From assembly GCA_023439185.1 (NCBI GenBank), contig JAEXOR010000031.1:6988-70987 (forward strand): a DNA stretch of 64,000 bases, in the 5' to 3' direction. The notes below the pieces were generated by a model that saw only the letters and a list, made by a program, of their open reading frames with translations, had not been told where the DNA came from and ran no database searches. A program made the position numbers and the translations under genes. The stretch is from Bacillota bacterium. Its GTDB lineage: Bacteria > Bacillota > Desulfotomaculia > Desulfotomaculales > Desulfallaceae. Shown here in pieces: positions 34,805 through 44,542 of the stretch. Each line of letters starts with the position of its first letter. The stretch's first letter is position 1.

Positions 34805-37291
34805 TTATTTCCAGAATTGGTACCATTTCTTACCCTTTGCCTTATCATCCCGCTGCTTCCGAAGTTTTGCCTGTATTTCGGAGCTATGCTCCTTCTCAAG
34901 CCTTTCCTTAGCTTCATCAAGATCTTCCCCTTTTCTGGAGTAGAGCTTGCGGCCAACGGCTTTTTCATCATATTTACCGCCCGAGCCTTTGGAAAGTCCC
35001 GAGCCTTTTATAAGTCTCTCAGACAACCCGTCGCCGCTGTTAGCGCCCTGAGCAAGGTCTCTGGCACGCTTCTGACTCTCTTCCACAGTAAACTGCTCCA
35101 GGTCTCCGTGTTTCTGTCCGTGATAGCGCAACATGACGCGTTGCTCTTTGTTTCTTGCCTCGTCACGTTCACGTTGGCTCATACCGCGCCATTGTTCTTC
35201 GGAATATTTGTTTTTCAAGCGTTCATTGACATCTTGATCAAGATTAACCTCCTGATTGGCAACGGTGTGCTGAACATCCTCCGCGGCGCTATCCGCAAGC
35301 TTTCCGCCGATAAAATCCGTCGCGGTGGCGGCGGCGCTGAGCACTGCACCCGGAACTGCGCCCGCACCGGACAATGTCGCAATTCCGCCGGCAGCTTTCA
35401 TCGTACCCGACAGAGCTTTCGTATAGCCTTCCATCTGATCAACGGTTGCCTGGCCCCGCATTTGTTTTGCGGACTTGAAAACCCTCTGCTCATTTTGGGA
35501 AAGTGCCTGACCGTGTTTTTCCTGATATTGAAGTTCATCCATCATCTTATCGGTATTGCTGGCCGTCATGGTTCCACGAATACCCTGCGCCGCCCCGGTG
35601 CCTACCTGTAAGGCATTGACAGCTAAGCCCAAACCCGGCACAACACTGTCCGCGATATTCAATCCGGGAATGGCGCTTACAGCATTAATGACGTTGGATA
35701 CCCCTCCCACCACATGGGCAGTGGTATCAAGACCGTGTCTCACGCCTCCGGCAATATCGCCCTGCCTGAATTGTTCCACTGTTTTTTTGCCGCCATCATA
35801 GACTTCCTTACCCGTACCAACAAGGGAAACTGCGCCACCGATCATGCCGGTGACCGGAGCCTGTCCCTCCATAAAGCCCCTGCCGCCAAGATTAAGACCA
35901 AAAGTTTCCTGAGCGGTTTTCTGTGTATCTTTCCAGTCTTTCCCGATATCGCTTGCCGTAGATCCCGCCGTATCAACCATACCGGCTATTGAAGCGGCAG
36001 TGTCAATAAACCGGCCGTCTTCAACCGGCCCTTGGCCGGGATTCGACATATCGGGACGCGGCACATGGTTTAAAGCCACGGGCGAACGTCCGCCGCTGAC
36101 GGCATTGCTGCGCGGCCGGACGGCGGGAGCAGCTTCTGAAGCAGCCTCAGGAGCCGCAGCGGCGGTTTTTCCCGCTTTCTCCGCCAGGTATTGCTGGCGG
36201 ATCATCTGCCTCCGCTTTTCTTCTCTGACATCGGGGCTTTCAACATGCCGGAGGTTGACCACATTGGCGCCGGAATAGCCGCTTGTTCCTCTCTCACGCT
36301 GTACGCCATACGCCTCGATATCGTTCAAAACCGAATTTTGCATATGGCGTTTGACGGAATCCTGCAAGGTATCATCCCTTGAGCGCATATGGGCCAGGGG
36401 ATTCATAACGGTATGCTTAAATTTCTCAAACCCGCTGAGCTGCTTGTAAGCTCCCTGGTTCAGATTCAGGTCGTCAAGGGCTTTATGGTGAGCGTCCGCC
36501 ATACCGCGGAAGGGGGACGCAATTGCATTGCCCAACCAGTAGGCGCCGTGTTTCAGATTGTCGAGTATGCCGCTGCGCTTGTTTGCCTCGGCTCCATGAG
36601 GTGCGCCGCGGTTGGCTTTTTCAGCCGCATCCGCTTTTCCCCTTTCTTCACGGATCTGCTTCAGTTCCGCTTCTTTCTGCTCCTCCGCCTCCTGCTCTGC
36701 TACTGTTTGGCCCTTTATTTTGCGTTTAATCCATTTAAAGGGATTGGGAAGCATTTGCACTCCGCCCAGCGGCGCCTCAGCACTGACTCCGGCGCCTTCT
36801 ACAGCGCCCTGCTGCACCGTATGTACCAGCTCATGGGCCGCGGCGGAGGCTTCATAACCACCGGAGCCAAAATATACGTCGCCTCCCGCCGTAAAGGCAC
36901 GGGCTCCCATGGCATCCGCCTTCGCGGCGGAACCCGCGTCGGTATGGAAACGAACGGCGGAAAAATTGGCTCCCAGTTTGCGTCCCATGGTTGTTTTAAC
37001 ACTGTCCGGAGTTAAACCGCGAATATTGGCGGAAAGCCTCTCCGCCTCACTTTCCGCCTGGGGTATCTGTTCTTGCATCCGTGAAGGTATTACAGGCATC
37101 CGTGAGCGGATGCTGCTCTCCAACAAGCCCATATGTTTTTGCTCACCGGCGCTAATGGAATCGTTTCCTTTCATCATCCGGTTAATTAAACTGTTCGGCA
37201 GTTGCCCTTCCCGGGGGCTCGTCCGGCCATTTTGCGATAATTTCCGGGCGGCGCCGGTTCGTTTCGAACCATACTCTCTCATGTTTAACAT
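34805..37291 (-). CDS. eCIS-core (DUF4157) protein 3, large, with glycine-rich hydrophobic domain
   Basis: About 828 residues. The DUF4157 domain lies at about 90-190 with HELVH near 153-157 (AAAHELVHTVQQGA). It continues through charged helices to a long glycine/alanine/valine-rich stretch (about 480-650, e.g. GGAVSLVGTGKEVYDGGKK) that could insert in a membrane, and a basic lysine-rich end (KKWYQFWK). No known enzyme fold was seen. The start is ambiguous (37303, 37291 or 37282); 37291 follows GAGAAAGGCG. First of three same-strand genes in the cluster. Confidence 0.78.
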   Translation of the reverse strand: MLNMREYGSKRTGAARKLSQNGRTSPREGQLPNSLINRMMKGNDSISAGEQKHMGLLESSIRSRMPVIPSRMQEQIPQAESEAERLSANIRGLTPDSVKTTMGRKLGANFSAVRFHTDAGSAAKADAMGARAFTAGGDVYFGSGGYEASAAAHELVHTVQQGAVEGAGVSAEAPLGGVQMLPNPFKWIKRKIKGQTVAEQEAEEQKEAELKQIREERGKADAAEKANRGAPHGAEANKRSGILDNLKHGAYWLGNAIASPFRGMADAHHKALDDLNLNQGAYKQLSGFEKFKHTVMNPLAHMRSRDDTLQDSVKRHMQNSVLNDIEAYGVQRERGTSGYSGANVVNLRHVESPDVREEKRRQMIRQQYLAEKAGKTAAAAPEAASEAAPAVRPRSNAVSGGRSPVALNHVPRPDMSNPGQGPVEDGRFIDTAASIAGMVDTAGSTASDIGKDWKDTQKTAQETFGLNLGGRGFMEGQAPVTGMIGGAVSLVGTGKEVYDGGKKTVEQFRQGDIAGGVRHGLDTTAHVVGGVSNVINAVSAIPGLNIADSVVPGLGLAVNALQVGTGAAQGIRGTMTASNTDKMMDELQYQEKHGQALSQNEQRVFKSAKQMRGQATVDQMEGYTKALSGTMKAAGGIATLSGAGAVPGAVLSAAATATDFIGGKLADSAAEDVQHTVANQEVNLDQDVNERLKNKYSEEQWRGMSQRERDEARNKEQRVMLRYHGQKHGDLEQFTVEESQKRARDLAQGANSGDGLSERLIKGSGLSKGSGGKYDEKAVGRKLYSRKGEDLDEAKERLEKEHSSEIQAKLRKQRDDKAKGKKWYQFWK

Positions 37292-37473
37292 CGCCTTTCT
37301 CAAACGGATCAGGTAGCGACCGGTTTATTATTTTTATCTCATTTAAATTTTATAATAAAATTCATAATTTCATTATATCTAATAATAATATCAAACTCAA
37401 TAACTGTACTGCCATTTCTTTCCTCTAAAATTAATAATTCGACAAAAAGTTTCATTTAGCATTTAATTCATAC

Positions 37474-38082
37474 CTACAAAAGCCCTTCAATCTGTTTCTT
37501 GGCTTTTTTATCCAACATTCCACCTGCCAGCACGCTGAGGATAAAGCTTTCCAGCGCGTCGTTTTTAAGCTCTTTTCTGATTAAAAGCAGCACATTCAAA
37601 ATATCCAGCAGTATAGATTTACGCATCGTTTCTTTAACTGCCATGAGGTTAAAAGAAACAAGCCGGCCGGCTATTTGTTCATTTAAGTCCGGTTTAAAGG
37701 ACGCTATTTTGCCCAGGGACTGAATACACTGGCGTATCGTGATGGGCTTTTCGTCGTTTAAAAGTGCCAGGAATTCCTCCAGGGTATCTTCCATCTTATT
37801 ATCCGCATCCCACTTGGCGTTCTCGGCGACGAGCATCAACCCGATGCTTCTCTGGTAAGAGTTGCCGCTTTTCAGTTTGCCGCGGAGGATATCCCAATAT
37901 GGATAAACATCGTCAAAAGACAGTGAACGGCTTTGCAGCAGAAGGAAAGCCTGGTACCTGACATTATCGTCTTTTAAAGACAGCCATTCCACAAACTGCC
38001 TGATATCATCTTTGTCCAGCGTTTTGGACACTTCCTGCAGCTCGCTTTTATCAATGGACATTATATTTCCTACAGTGCTCAT
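37474..38082 (-). CDS. HEAT-like helical repeat protein
   Basis: 202 residues forming repeated helix pairs (DNVRYQAFLLLQSRS, KPITIRQCIQSLGKIASF), as in HEAT/armadillo-like scaffolds. No enzyme motif. The ATG has GGAGGTAGAGAG upstream. It lies 183 nt upstream of the DUF4157 protein 3 gene on the same strand and may belong to that cluster or be independent. Confidence 0.75.
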   Translation of the reverse strand: MSTVGNIMSIDKSELQEVSKTLDKDDIRQFVEWLSLKDDNVRYQAFLLLQSRSLSFDDVYPYWDILRGKLKSGNSYQRSIGLMLVAENAKWDADNKMEDTLEEFLALLNDEKPITIRQCIQSLGKIASFKPDLNEQIAGRLVSFNLMAVKETMRKSILLDILNVLLLIRKELKNDALESFILSVLAGGMLDKKAKKQIEGLL

Positions 38083-38183
38083 CTCTCTACCTCCTATCCA
38101 AATAAAGAAAACCGCATTGTTACTAACTTTTAAATAAGTCCCATTTTGTCCATAATGAATACAAAAACCGGAGATGAATAAAT

Positions 38184-38879
38184 GTGACTTATCTAATTAT
38201 CACGCTTCGAATTGTTTCTGTTATGGCACTGTTCCTGTTCTTGATTTTAAAAACAGGCCGACGTAAAATCGGCGAACTTCCGGTCTATGACTTTTTATCG
38301 ATCATCGTGATTGGAAGCGTAATTGGCGCTGACATTGCGGAACCGGATATTCCTCATCTGCCCACATTATTTGCGGTGGTACTCATAATTGCCCTGCAAT
38401 ATTTGGTAAGTTATCTATTACTAAACAATAAAAAAATCGCGCGTAAAATCACTTTCGGCCCCACTGTCATTATCCAGAACGGCCAATTTATCAAGTCCAA
38501 CATGAAAAGACTGAAATACTCTGTAGAAAATGTGCTGATGTTATTAAGGGAAAAGGATATCTTCGACCTGAATGAGGTTGATTACGCTATTGTAGAGGGC
38601 AGCGGCAATATCAGCGTTCTAAAAAAGTCTCAGTTTCTGCCGTTGACTCCTTCGGACATGAAGCTTAAGCCTGATGCAAAAGGTCTATTTGTTCCCCTTA
38701 TTATTGATGGCCAGGTCCAGGACAGCAGCCTTCGGCAACTTAAGCGTGACAAATCCTGGCTTGCTTCACAATTAAAGCAGGCCGGCATCCATGATTTCAA
38801 TGAAGTATTTTACGCAGAATACAATGTGAAAGGTAAATTGTACATATCAAAAATGATAGTGCCACAAACAATCACCTAA
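38184..38879 (+). CDS. YetF/DUF421 membrane protein
   Basis: 231 residues: three N-terminal hydrophobic helices, then a soluble domain. GRRKIGELPVYDFLSIIVIGSVIGA is the DUF421 hallmark region. Members include YetF and spore-related YrbG/YkjA; molecular function is unknown. GTG start at 38184. Confidence 0.88.
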   Translation: MTYLIITLRIVSVMALFLFLILKTGRRKIGELPVYDFLSIIVIGSVIGADIAEPDIPHLPTLFAVVLIIALQYLVSYLLLNNKKIARKITFGPTVIIQNGQFIKSNMKRLKYSVENVLMLLREKDIFDLNEVDYAIVEGSGNISVLKKSQFLPLTPSDMKLKPDAKGLFVPLIIDGQVQDSSLRQLKRDKSWLASQLKQAGIHDFNEVFYAEYNVKGKLYISKMIVPQTIT

Positions 38880-40042
38880 TTTTTACCACCATGAAGCACG
38901 CGATTCTTTCCCTTCATCTTCGCCGCATAGAGTGCATTATCGCTTAATTTATAAAGCATATCGACAGTGGTTTCCCTATCCGGAGCGATGGTAACAACTC
39001 CTATGCTTATGGTATACTTAATTTCAGGGTTAGTGCCAATGGAAGAATCCTCTATCGCTTTCCTTAACCGCTCGGCAATTTTTATGGCTCCCTCCTTGTC
39101 TGCGCCGGGAAGCAATACGGCAAACTCCTCTCCGCCATATCTACCAAACAGATCATAATTTCTTAAAAGCTTACTTACGGTATCCGCGAAATCTTTCAGT
39201 ACGACATCGCCCACATAATGCCCATGCGCATCATTAATTTTTTTAAAGTTATCAATGTCAATCAGCAAAAATGAGAGCGGTTCCCGTCTTCTAACAAACA
39301 GGGAAATAACCTCTTTTGAACGCAAGATAAAGGTTCTGCGGTTGAGTATATTGGTCAATTCGTCAAAGGATGCGGCTCTAAGCAGCTCCGAATCCAGTTT
39401 TTCTTTATCCAAAAGGATAAATCCGACGCTGCCCACAAGCATTACGAGATACAGCAATAAAAACAGCCCGGTGTTAAAAATATTCGTTGACGATAAATGC
39501 ATGTCAATGTCCGACGTTAGTGCCGCATAAGCCCGACAAAGCAAAAAGAGTATTGTAACGCTATAAAAGGCAGTAATTACTTTTTGAAGCAACGAGGATT
39601 TTTTGTCTGCATAAAGCACATATACGGGAAACGCCATCAATACCGCGGCAACTATGGAGGCAAATGCAATCCTGGTACTCTCTGAAGTATCATAAGCCGT
39701 TACCAGAATAAAAACAAAAACGCATATAATCAATAGGCCGGTGTAAGCTTTTTTTTTGGCTTTCGTATAGCTGTTTTTCAACATCAATAAAGCAATTAAC
39801 TCCAAAGCTGCGCCAATAAATAAAAAGGAATGTGCGGCAATTTTCAAAACCATGCTGGAAGTTATAACCCTCAGTGCAATCATGATCCATGCCGTCGACT
39901 GAAATAATTTCGAAAGTAAAAACACATTGATTGTTTTGCTTTTGTGTTTTGCCGTATACGAAACGACAAGGATGCTTGTTGAAAAATGACCCAAAATAAG
40001 AATAATTAAAATAGCTCCCAAATCTACATTAAATAAATCCAC
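38876..40042 (-). CDS. Membrane diguanylate cyclase
   Basis: Makes cyclic di-GMP from GTP. About seven hydrophobic helices (residues 1-225) precede a GGDEF domain with the active-site loop GGEEF (RYGGEEFAVLLPG) and a product-inhibition I-site RxxD five residues upstream (RNYD). Length 388. Its stop overlaps the convergent DUF421 gene by 4 nt. The sensor input is unknown. Confidence 0.94.
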   Translation of the reverse strand: MDLFNVDLGAILIILILGHFSTSILVVSYTAKHKSKTINVFLLSKLFQSTAWIMIALRVITSSMVLKIAAHSFLFIGAALELIALLMLKNSYTKAKKKAYTGLLIICVFVFILVTAYDTSESTRIAFASIVAAVLMAFPVYVLYADKKSSLLQKVITAFYSVTILFLLCRAYAALTSDIDMHLSSTNIFNTGLFLLLYLVMLVGSVGFILLDKEKLDSELLRAASFDELTNILNRRTFILRSKEVISLFVRRREPLSFLLIDIDNFKKINDAHGHYVGDVVLKDFADTVSKLLRNYDLFGRYGGEEFAVLLPGADKEGAIKIAERLRKAIEDSSIGTNPEIKYTISIGVVTIAPDRETTVDMLYKLSDNALYAAKMKGKNRVLHGGKN

Positions 40043-40211
40043 CCGGCCACCTTCTTTGTGATTCAGTATTCACCGATGCTTGTCAGATTGCGTTAAAACA
40101 ATACTGAGTATTCTTTTTTTCATCCTATTTGACCTCCTTGCAATTTTTCATCCCTACACACTATAAAAAATGCACTCTAAACATTTTCTGAATATTTTTC
40201 GACAGGTACAA

Positions 40212-40246
40212 AAAACCCGGCAGGATTTCTTACCCTGCCGGGTTTT
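40212..40246. terminator. Bidirectional hairpin between divergent genes
   Basis: AAAACCCGGCAGG (40212-40224) and CCTGCCGGGTTTT (40234-40246) pair with T-runs on both strands. It sits between the divergent starts of the cyclase and DUF4386 genes, an odd place for a terminator; it may end an unannotated transcript or be an attenuator. Confidence 0.6.
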
Positions 40247-40361
40247 CCGGCAATAGCTTACCTTATGTTAAAAAGCAGTTTTTTGAATTAACTTAAGTCA
40301 ATGCGAAATGCGGAAAGCGGATATATAATGTGGTCATCAAAATAAAAAGGAAAGATGAACT

Positions 40362-41075
40362 ATGGAAAACCATATTGGTTTTACATCGCCAAATAAAACC
40401 GCCAGAATAGCAGGGTTATTATACTCGCTGATGATACCCCTTGGCGCATTCGGCATCATGTTTATCCCTCAATTTCTTATCGCTCCGGATGACCCGGACG
40501 CGACAGTAGCAAATATTCTCGCAAACAACGGTCTTTTCAGGCTTAGTATGCTGATTGCCCTGGTCGTACAGATCTGTCATATTTTCATTGTTCTGTTATT
40601 ATATAAGCTCCTCAAACCGGTTAATACGCAGATGGCGGCACTGATGGTGATATTCATGCTGGTTTCCATCCCGATTACCATCATAAATGAACTCAACAAT
40701 TATGCGGCTCTGCTGATCGTTAATAACAGCGTGTCTGTTGCCGGAACACTTGCCGGTCAAACAAAAGATATATTGGTTCTGTTTTTTCAACTCCACAAAT
40801 ACGGGATTCTGATTTCGGGGATTTTCTGGGGACTGTGGCTCTTTCCGATGGGTTATCTGGTTTTCAAATCAGATTTCCTGCCGAAAGTGTTGGGCGTCTT
40901 GCTAATAATTGCTTGCTGCGGCTATGTTGTCGACAGCCTTTGCGGTTTAAGCATTCCCGGTTATGAAGAAACCGTGATCGCAGCAATCTTGAAAATTCCA
41001 ATGTACGGCGAGCTTTTGTTTCCCCTGTGGCTTTTATTTAAGGGAATTAAGCCGCCTCTTGATACGGCTCAATGA
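40362..41075 (+). CDS. DUF4386 membrane protein
   Basis: 237 residues with about six hydrophobic helices. The pattern ARIAGLLYSLMIPLGAFG...LLYKLLKPVN...WLFPMGYLVFKSDFLPKVLG is typical of the DUF4386 family. Function unknown. RBS AAAGGAAAG precedes the ATG. It converges with the Crp-type regulator and overlaps it by 42 nt. Confidence 0.85.
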   Translation: MENHIGFTSPNKTARIAGLLYSLMIPLGAFGIMFIPQFLIAPDDPDATVANILANNGLFRLSMLIALVVQICHIFIVLLLYKLLKPVNTQMAALMVIFMLVSIPITIINELNNYAALLIVNNSVSVAGTLAGQTKDILVLFFQLHKYGILISGIFWGLWLFPMGYLVFKSDFLPKVLGVLLIIACCGYVVDSLCGLSIPGYEETVIAAILKIPMYGELLFPLWLLFKGIKPPLDTAQ

Positions 41076-41618
41076 TTCCGGCTGAATTCCTAAATAACCG
41101 GCCAATTGGTTTTGCGGAACGCGCTCGGCAAGCCCCGGGCGCTTCTCCAATAATGCCAGATACCTCTCTTCCGGGTTGGAAGCCAGCAAGTCCGCATATT
41201 CATCTTTGGTATTGGCCATGAGCTCTTCCATCATTTTCCTCACCATGGTTTCCAGGAAAGGATACTTTGCATACGCCTGCGTTGCATCGTTTAAGTCTCC
41301 CTCAAGCAATACAGAGTCTTCCAAACAAATAAGACTGTACCTTGAAGCCTCAAGTTCGCGCTGCGGGTTATATACAGATGCGACTTGATTCTCTGTGTAG
41401 AAATTGGAAGTGTTTTCGTTACCATCCGTATCAATGGAAAATTGACGGATTAATCCTTGCAAGACAAAATAACATTTTGATGAGACCTCCCCTTGCTTAA
41501 GAAGAAGCGTTCCCTTTTTGAAGGACTTGACCGGAAGCTGTTCTATGACTTCCATTAACAATTCGTCAGGCGCATTTGTGTAGCTCTTTAGGTATTGGAA
41601 TAACATATCCTTCATCAT
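41034..41618 (-). CDS. Crp/Fnr-family regulator
   Basis: About 194 residues: a cyclic-nucleotide-binding-type beta barrel (KKGTLLLKQGEVSSKCYFVLQG) and a C-terminal winged helix (VPQNQLAGYLGIQPESLSRIKRRL). No cysteine cluster, so not a classical Fnr. GGAGG lies 3-6 nt before tandem ATGs (41618/41615). Probably controls the overlapping DUF4386 gene or itself. Confidence 0.85.
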   Translation of the reverse strand: MMKDMLFQYLKSYTNAPDELLMEVIEQLPVKSFKKGTLLLKQGEVSSKCYFVLQGLIRQFSIDTDGNENTSNFYTENQVASVYNPQRELEASRYSLICLEDSVLLEGDLNDATQAYAKYPFLETMVRKMMEELMANTKDEYADLLASNPEERYLALLEKRPGLAERVPQNQLAGYLGIQPESLSRIKRRLNSLK

Positions 41619-41803
41619 ATGCCTCCGGATTAATGTATTACTCCCATAAATTATAATAACACAATCCAAAGGATGCCAATCTTTTGACAGATGGTTTTAC
41701 GCTTCTGATACAGCCGGCTTATCTACCTTAATAAACCAAGGAGCTATCACCCAAACAACGATAATAACTCCTTGGCTGTATTTTGGCGCCTATAATCAAG
41801 GCC

Positions 41804-42245
41804 TTACCATGATGTGGTCTGACAGCTCCAGTTCTTAAGCCATTCGTCCTCATTAATAATCGCCTTCCAGATACCTCCGAGGAAAGTATTTAACAAGGCG
41901 GTAACCTTATTAAACTCAATATTCGACAGCTTGGTATGCCTTAAAAATTGCCGCCACTTGACCAGCATGGCATCGTTTTCCGAGAAGCTTATAATCTCAT
42001 CAAAACTGCTGCGGTCATAATCAGTACCCCGGTTCTGCAGGGTCTGCATGATGGCCTCCTGCAGTTTGCGTCCGTCAAAATCAAAGGTGTGGGCGATGAA
42101 CCAGATTATCAGCATATTTTGAAAGGGAGAGCCTCCGCAAAAACTCTTCTTGACAGAACAATCGCAGATGAACCTGAAAGGACATCCCGGAAGTCTGCGC
42201 TTTATTTTTAAGCCTTGCAATTACTGAGGCACCTATATCAATCAC
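41804..42245 (-). pseudogene. Broken AbiEii nucleotidyltransferase toxin
   Basis: From a GTG overlapping the AbiEi stop (4 nt), the frame encodes SVIARLKNKAQTSGMSFQ then FLRRLSLSKYADNLV, the usual AbiEii start, then stops. A second frame carries AHTFDFDGRKLQEAIMQTLQ and the usual AbiEii end. The middle, including the GG and DxD nucleotidyltransferase motifs, is missing. The toxin is therefore inactive by deletion and frameshift. Confidence 0.8.
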
Positions 42246-42835
42246 AGCCACACTCCTATCACATCATGCACCCGTTTTATCGCCTTTCTGCGCTTGGCAT
42301 AAGCCAGAAGGCTCTTTATATTTTTCTTCGGGTCGGTGAGGTATGCCTGAACCGCTTTATTAAAAGTTTCCTTGTCCATGTCGGATTCATATTTGAGGCA
42401 TTCACAGATAAGCCTGTCACGGTCAAGAATATTCATGGTGCAGCCATCAATTTCTATGGTAGTCACACCGTAAGAGAGGCGCTCCGGCGTCACAAAGAAC
42501 GGGTTTATATGAGGATAATCAATCCCAAACCGGGAGCGGGAAGCGTTTTTGCTTATGATGATATCCCATTGCATTGGCGTCCTGTCACTGTATCCATAAT
42601 AAAAAAGAGCGGTATTAAGCCAGAGTACACCCTCAGGAAAGAGACGGGCGATGACGGCCGCTTCGCCTGTATCATCAGATAGAAAACGATAATATCCTGT
42701 CTTGATTTTTTCAATGACCCCGTTTTTAATCAGACGTTTTATATCCGTGGAGTCGATTTTGAGCGCAGAAAGCTGCGAGGTTTTAAGCACCCCGTTGTTA
42801 CTTGCAAATGCTTTTTCAAGGTTTTTTTTGTCCAC
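42242..42835 (-). CDS. AbiEi-type antitoxin
   Basis: 197 residues. The N-terminal winged helix (GVLKTSQLSALKIDSTDIKRLIKNG) and the domain VTTIEIDGCTMNILDRDRLICECLKY match AbiEi of type IV toxin-antitoxin systems, which represses its operon and counteracts AbiEii. The frame is intact although its toxin is broken. GTG start at 42835. Confidence 0.85.
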   Translation of the reverse strand: MDKKNLEKAFASNNGVLKTSQLSALKIDSTDIKRLIKNGVIEKIKTGYYRFLSDDTGEAAVIARLFPEGVLWLNTALFYYGYSDRTPMQWDIIISKNASRSRFGIDYPHINPFFVTPERLSYGVTTIEIDGCTMNILDRDRLICECLKYESDMDKETFNKAVQAYLTDPKKNIKSLLAYAKRRKAIKRVHDVIGVWL

Positions 42836-42986
42836 TCAAATCACCATTAATTTACCGACAAAATATCAAAAACATCGGTATTTTAGTGTTATTATAACAA
42901 AGAGCCTGTGCCATTACTGTTCCTTCGGTCCAAAGGCCGATGCCATGCGGCTTTGACCGCATGGCATCTATATAGACCAAGAATTT

Positions 42987-43077
42987 TGGCGGAGGAGGTG
43001 GGATTCGAACCCACGTGCCACTCCCGTGACAACCGCATTTCGAGTGCGGCGCGTTACAGCCGCTTCGCTACTCCTCC
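42987..43077 (-). tRNA. tRNA-Ser(CGA)
   Basis: Class II tRNA. Acceptor GGAGGAG/CTCCTCC, anticodon loop CTCGAAA with CGA (reads TCG), T-arm GGTTCGAATCC, encoded CCA at 42987-42989. It stands upstream of tadA in genomic order, as a tRNA-Ser does in Bacillus. Confidence 0.96.
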
Positions 43078-43126
43078 GTGTAAAACTATTAATTTTTTAG
43101 GCAGGTTAAAATTCCTTCCTGCTAAC

Positions 43127-43594
43127 TTACTTCTCTTTTTCCCGCTCCCGCAGTTCCCTGAAGAACCGCTTGACAATACCGGCGCATTCTTCCTCCAGCA
43201 CCCCCGACACCACACCTACCTGGTGGTTAAACCGCGGTTCCCGCAGCACGTCCATGACGGAATCCACCGCCCCCGCCTTGGGGTCGGCCGCGCCATATAC
43301 CACGGTTTGCACCCTGAACTGGATCATCGCCCCGGCACACATGGGACAGGGTTCAATGGTGACATACACGGTGGCCCCACCAAGCCGCCAGTCACCGATA
43401 TTTCGGGCCGCCTGCCGCATGGCCACGATTTCGGCGTGGGCGGTACTGTCCAACAGGGTTTCCCTCAAGTTGTGACCCCGGCCAATAATCCCGCCCTCCA
43501 GCACTACCACGGCGCCGATGGGCACTTCCCCCAGGGCATAGGCCTTTTGGGCCTCCGCCAGAGCTTCCCGCATGTAATATTGGTGATCCGGCAC
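43127..43594 (-). CDS. tadA: tRNA-specific adenosine deaminase
   Basis: Deaminates A34 of tRNA-Arg(ACG) to inosine; that tRNA gene is in this window. Zinc motifs are TAHAEIVAM and EPCPMCAGAM. The frame is open to 43693, but residues before the GTG at 43594 look non-conserved; GGAG lies 9 nt upstream of it. About 155 residues, the usual size. Confidence 0.94.
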   Translation of the reverse strand: MPDHQYYMREALAEAQKAYALGEVPIGAVVVLEGGIIGRGHNLRETLLDSTAHAEIVAMRQAARNIGDWRLGGATVYVTIEPCPMCAGAMIQFRVQTVVYGAADPKAGAVDSVMDVLREPRFNHQVGVVSGVLEEECAGIVKRFFRELREREKEK

Positions 43595-43696
43595 CGGGTA
43601 TGACTCCTTTATACAGCAACCTTTTAAGGACAGCGTTAAAATTATACCATGTTCATTGCCCCATGGCAATAAACAAGAGCTTCCATGCGGCAATGA

Positions 43697-44542
43697 TCAA
43701 TCAAAACCGGACACCGGGCCGCCCTCTGACGGTGCCTGGGCGCCGGGAAGCCTTCCAGGGCCGGGATGCTCCGGTACGGGCAGGCATTTCTGCGGGTGGT
43801 CAAACTCAGTCATGTATTTCCAGTAGCGTTTTGGCATCTGGCTCATACGGCACCGGGGGTTATGCCGGTCCGGTATCTCGATGGCAGCATAAAAATGGCG
43901 CCACAAGTCACGAAAAAATCGCTCCTGATCATCAGGTTCGGGCAGCACCAGCTCCTCCAGGGCAACAATTGCAGACCGGTAAGGGCGATACGCCAGCGCC
44001 GCACCGTGGGTCCGGTCAAAAATCAAAAAATGTTCCTCCGGATAGCGCCGGCGGAAATGCCCCGCCAGTAAGGGAAGCACATAATTTTTGGGCTCTATTT
44101 CCCCCACCAGGACCTCGTTAAACACGGAAAAGCGCAGAAATCCTTTAAGCAGATGGCTTTCTCTCTGCAAATGCTTTACGCCTTTAAAGAGTGTGTTCAC
44201 CACGTCATTGGCCAGCATCTCCATCACCGGGGGGCCGTGACGGTAACCCAGGCGCAAAAACAGAAGGATGTACCGCTCCTTTTGCGGCAGACAGGTTAAA
44301 AAAGCGTGCCGCACGAAATCCAGAGCGCCACGCCCCATTTTTTTGGGAATAGAGATCAGCACACGGTTGGCCTTTTGGGAGTCGGTGGCGATTTCTTTCA
44401 CAGGCAGAAGTACAGTCCGGGACATGTCCCGGGATAAAATATCCGCCGGAATTTCCCTTTGCGCGTAACTTTCAAAGACGCAGCACAGCAGCCCGGCAAA
44501 GCTCCCGTCATAAAGATAAATCACAGCTGGCCGGTCAAGCAT
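43697..44542 (-). CDS. TIGR03915-family DNA-metabolism protein
   Basis: About 281 residues. IYLYDGSFAGLLCCVFESY and the C-terminal FDRTHGAALAYRP...ERFFRDLWRHFYAAIEIPDRHNP match the family that always accompanies the TIGR03916 radical SAM protein. Predicted DNA-repair or modification role. The start at 44542 overlaps the radical SAM stop by about 22 nt. It is missing the fused uracil-DNA glycosylase domain found in some relatives. Confidence 0.85.
   Translation of the reverse strand: MLDRPAVIYLYDGSFAGLLCCVFESYAQREIPADILSRDMSRTVLLPVKEIATDSQKANRVLISIPKKMGRGALDFVRHAFLTCLPQKERYILLFLRLGYRHGPPVMEMLANDVVNTLFKGVKHLQRESHLLKGFLRFSVFNEVLVGEIEPKNYVLPLLAGHFRRRYPEEHFLIFDRTHGAALAYRPYRSAIVALEELVLPEPDDQERFFRDLWRHFYAAIEIPDRHNPRCRMSQMPKRYWKYMTEFDHPQKCLPVPEHPGPGRLPGAQAPSEGGPVSGFD

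Noticed and set aside
35000..37000. Long plus-strand frames across the DUF4157 protein 3 gene
   Set aside because: They are shadows of the minus-strand gene and have no recognisable domain.
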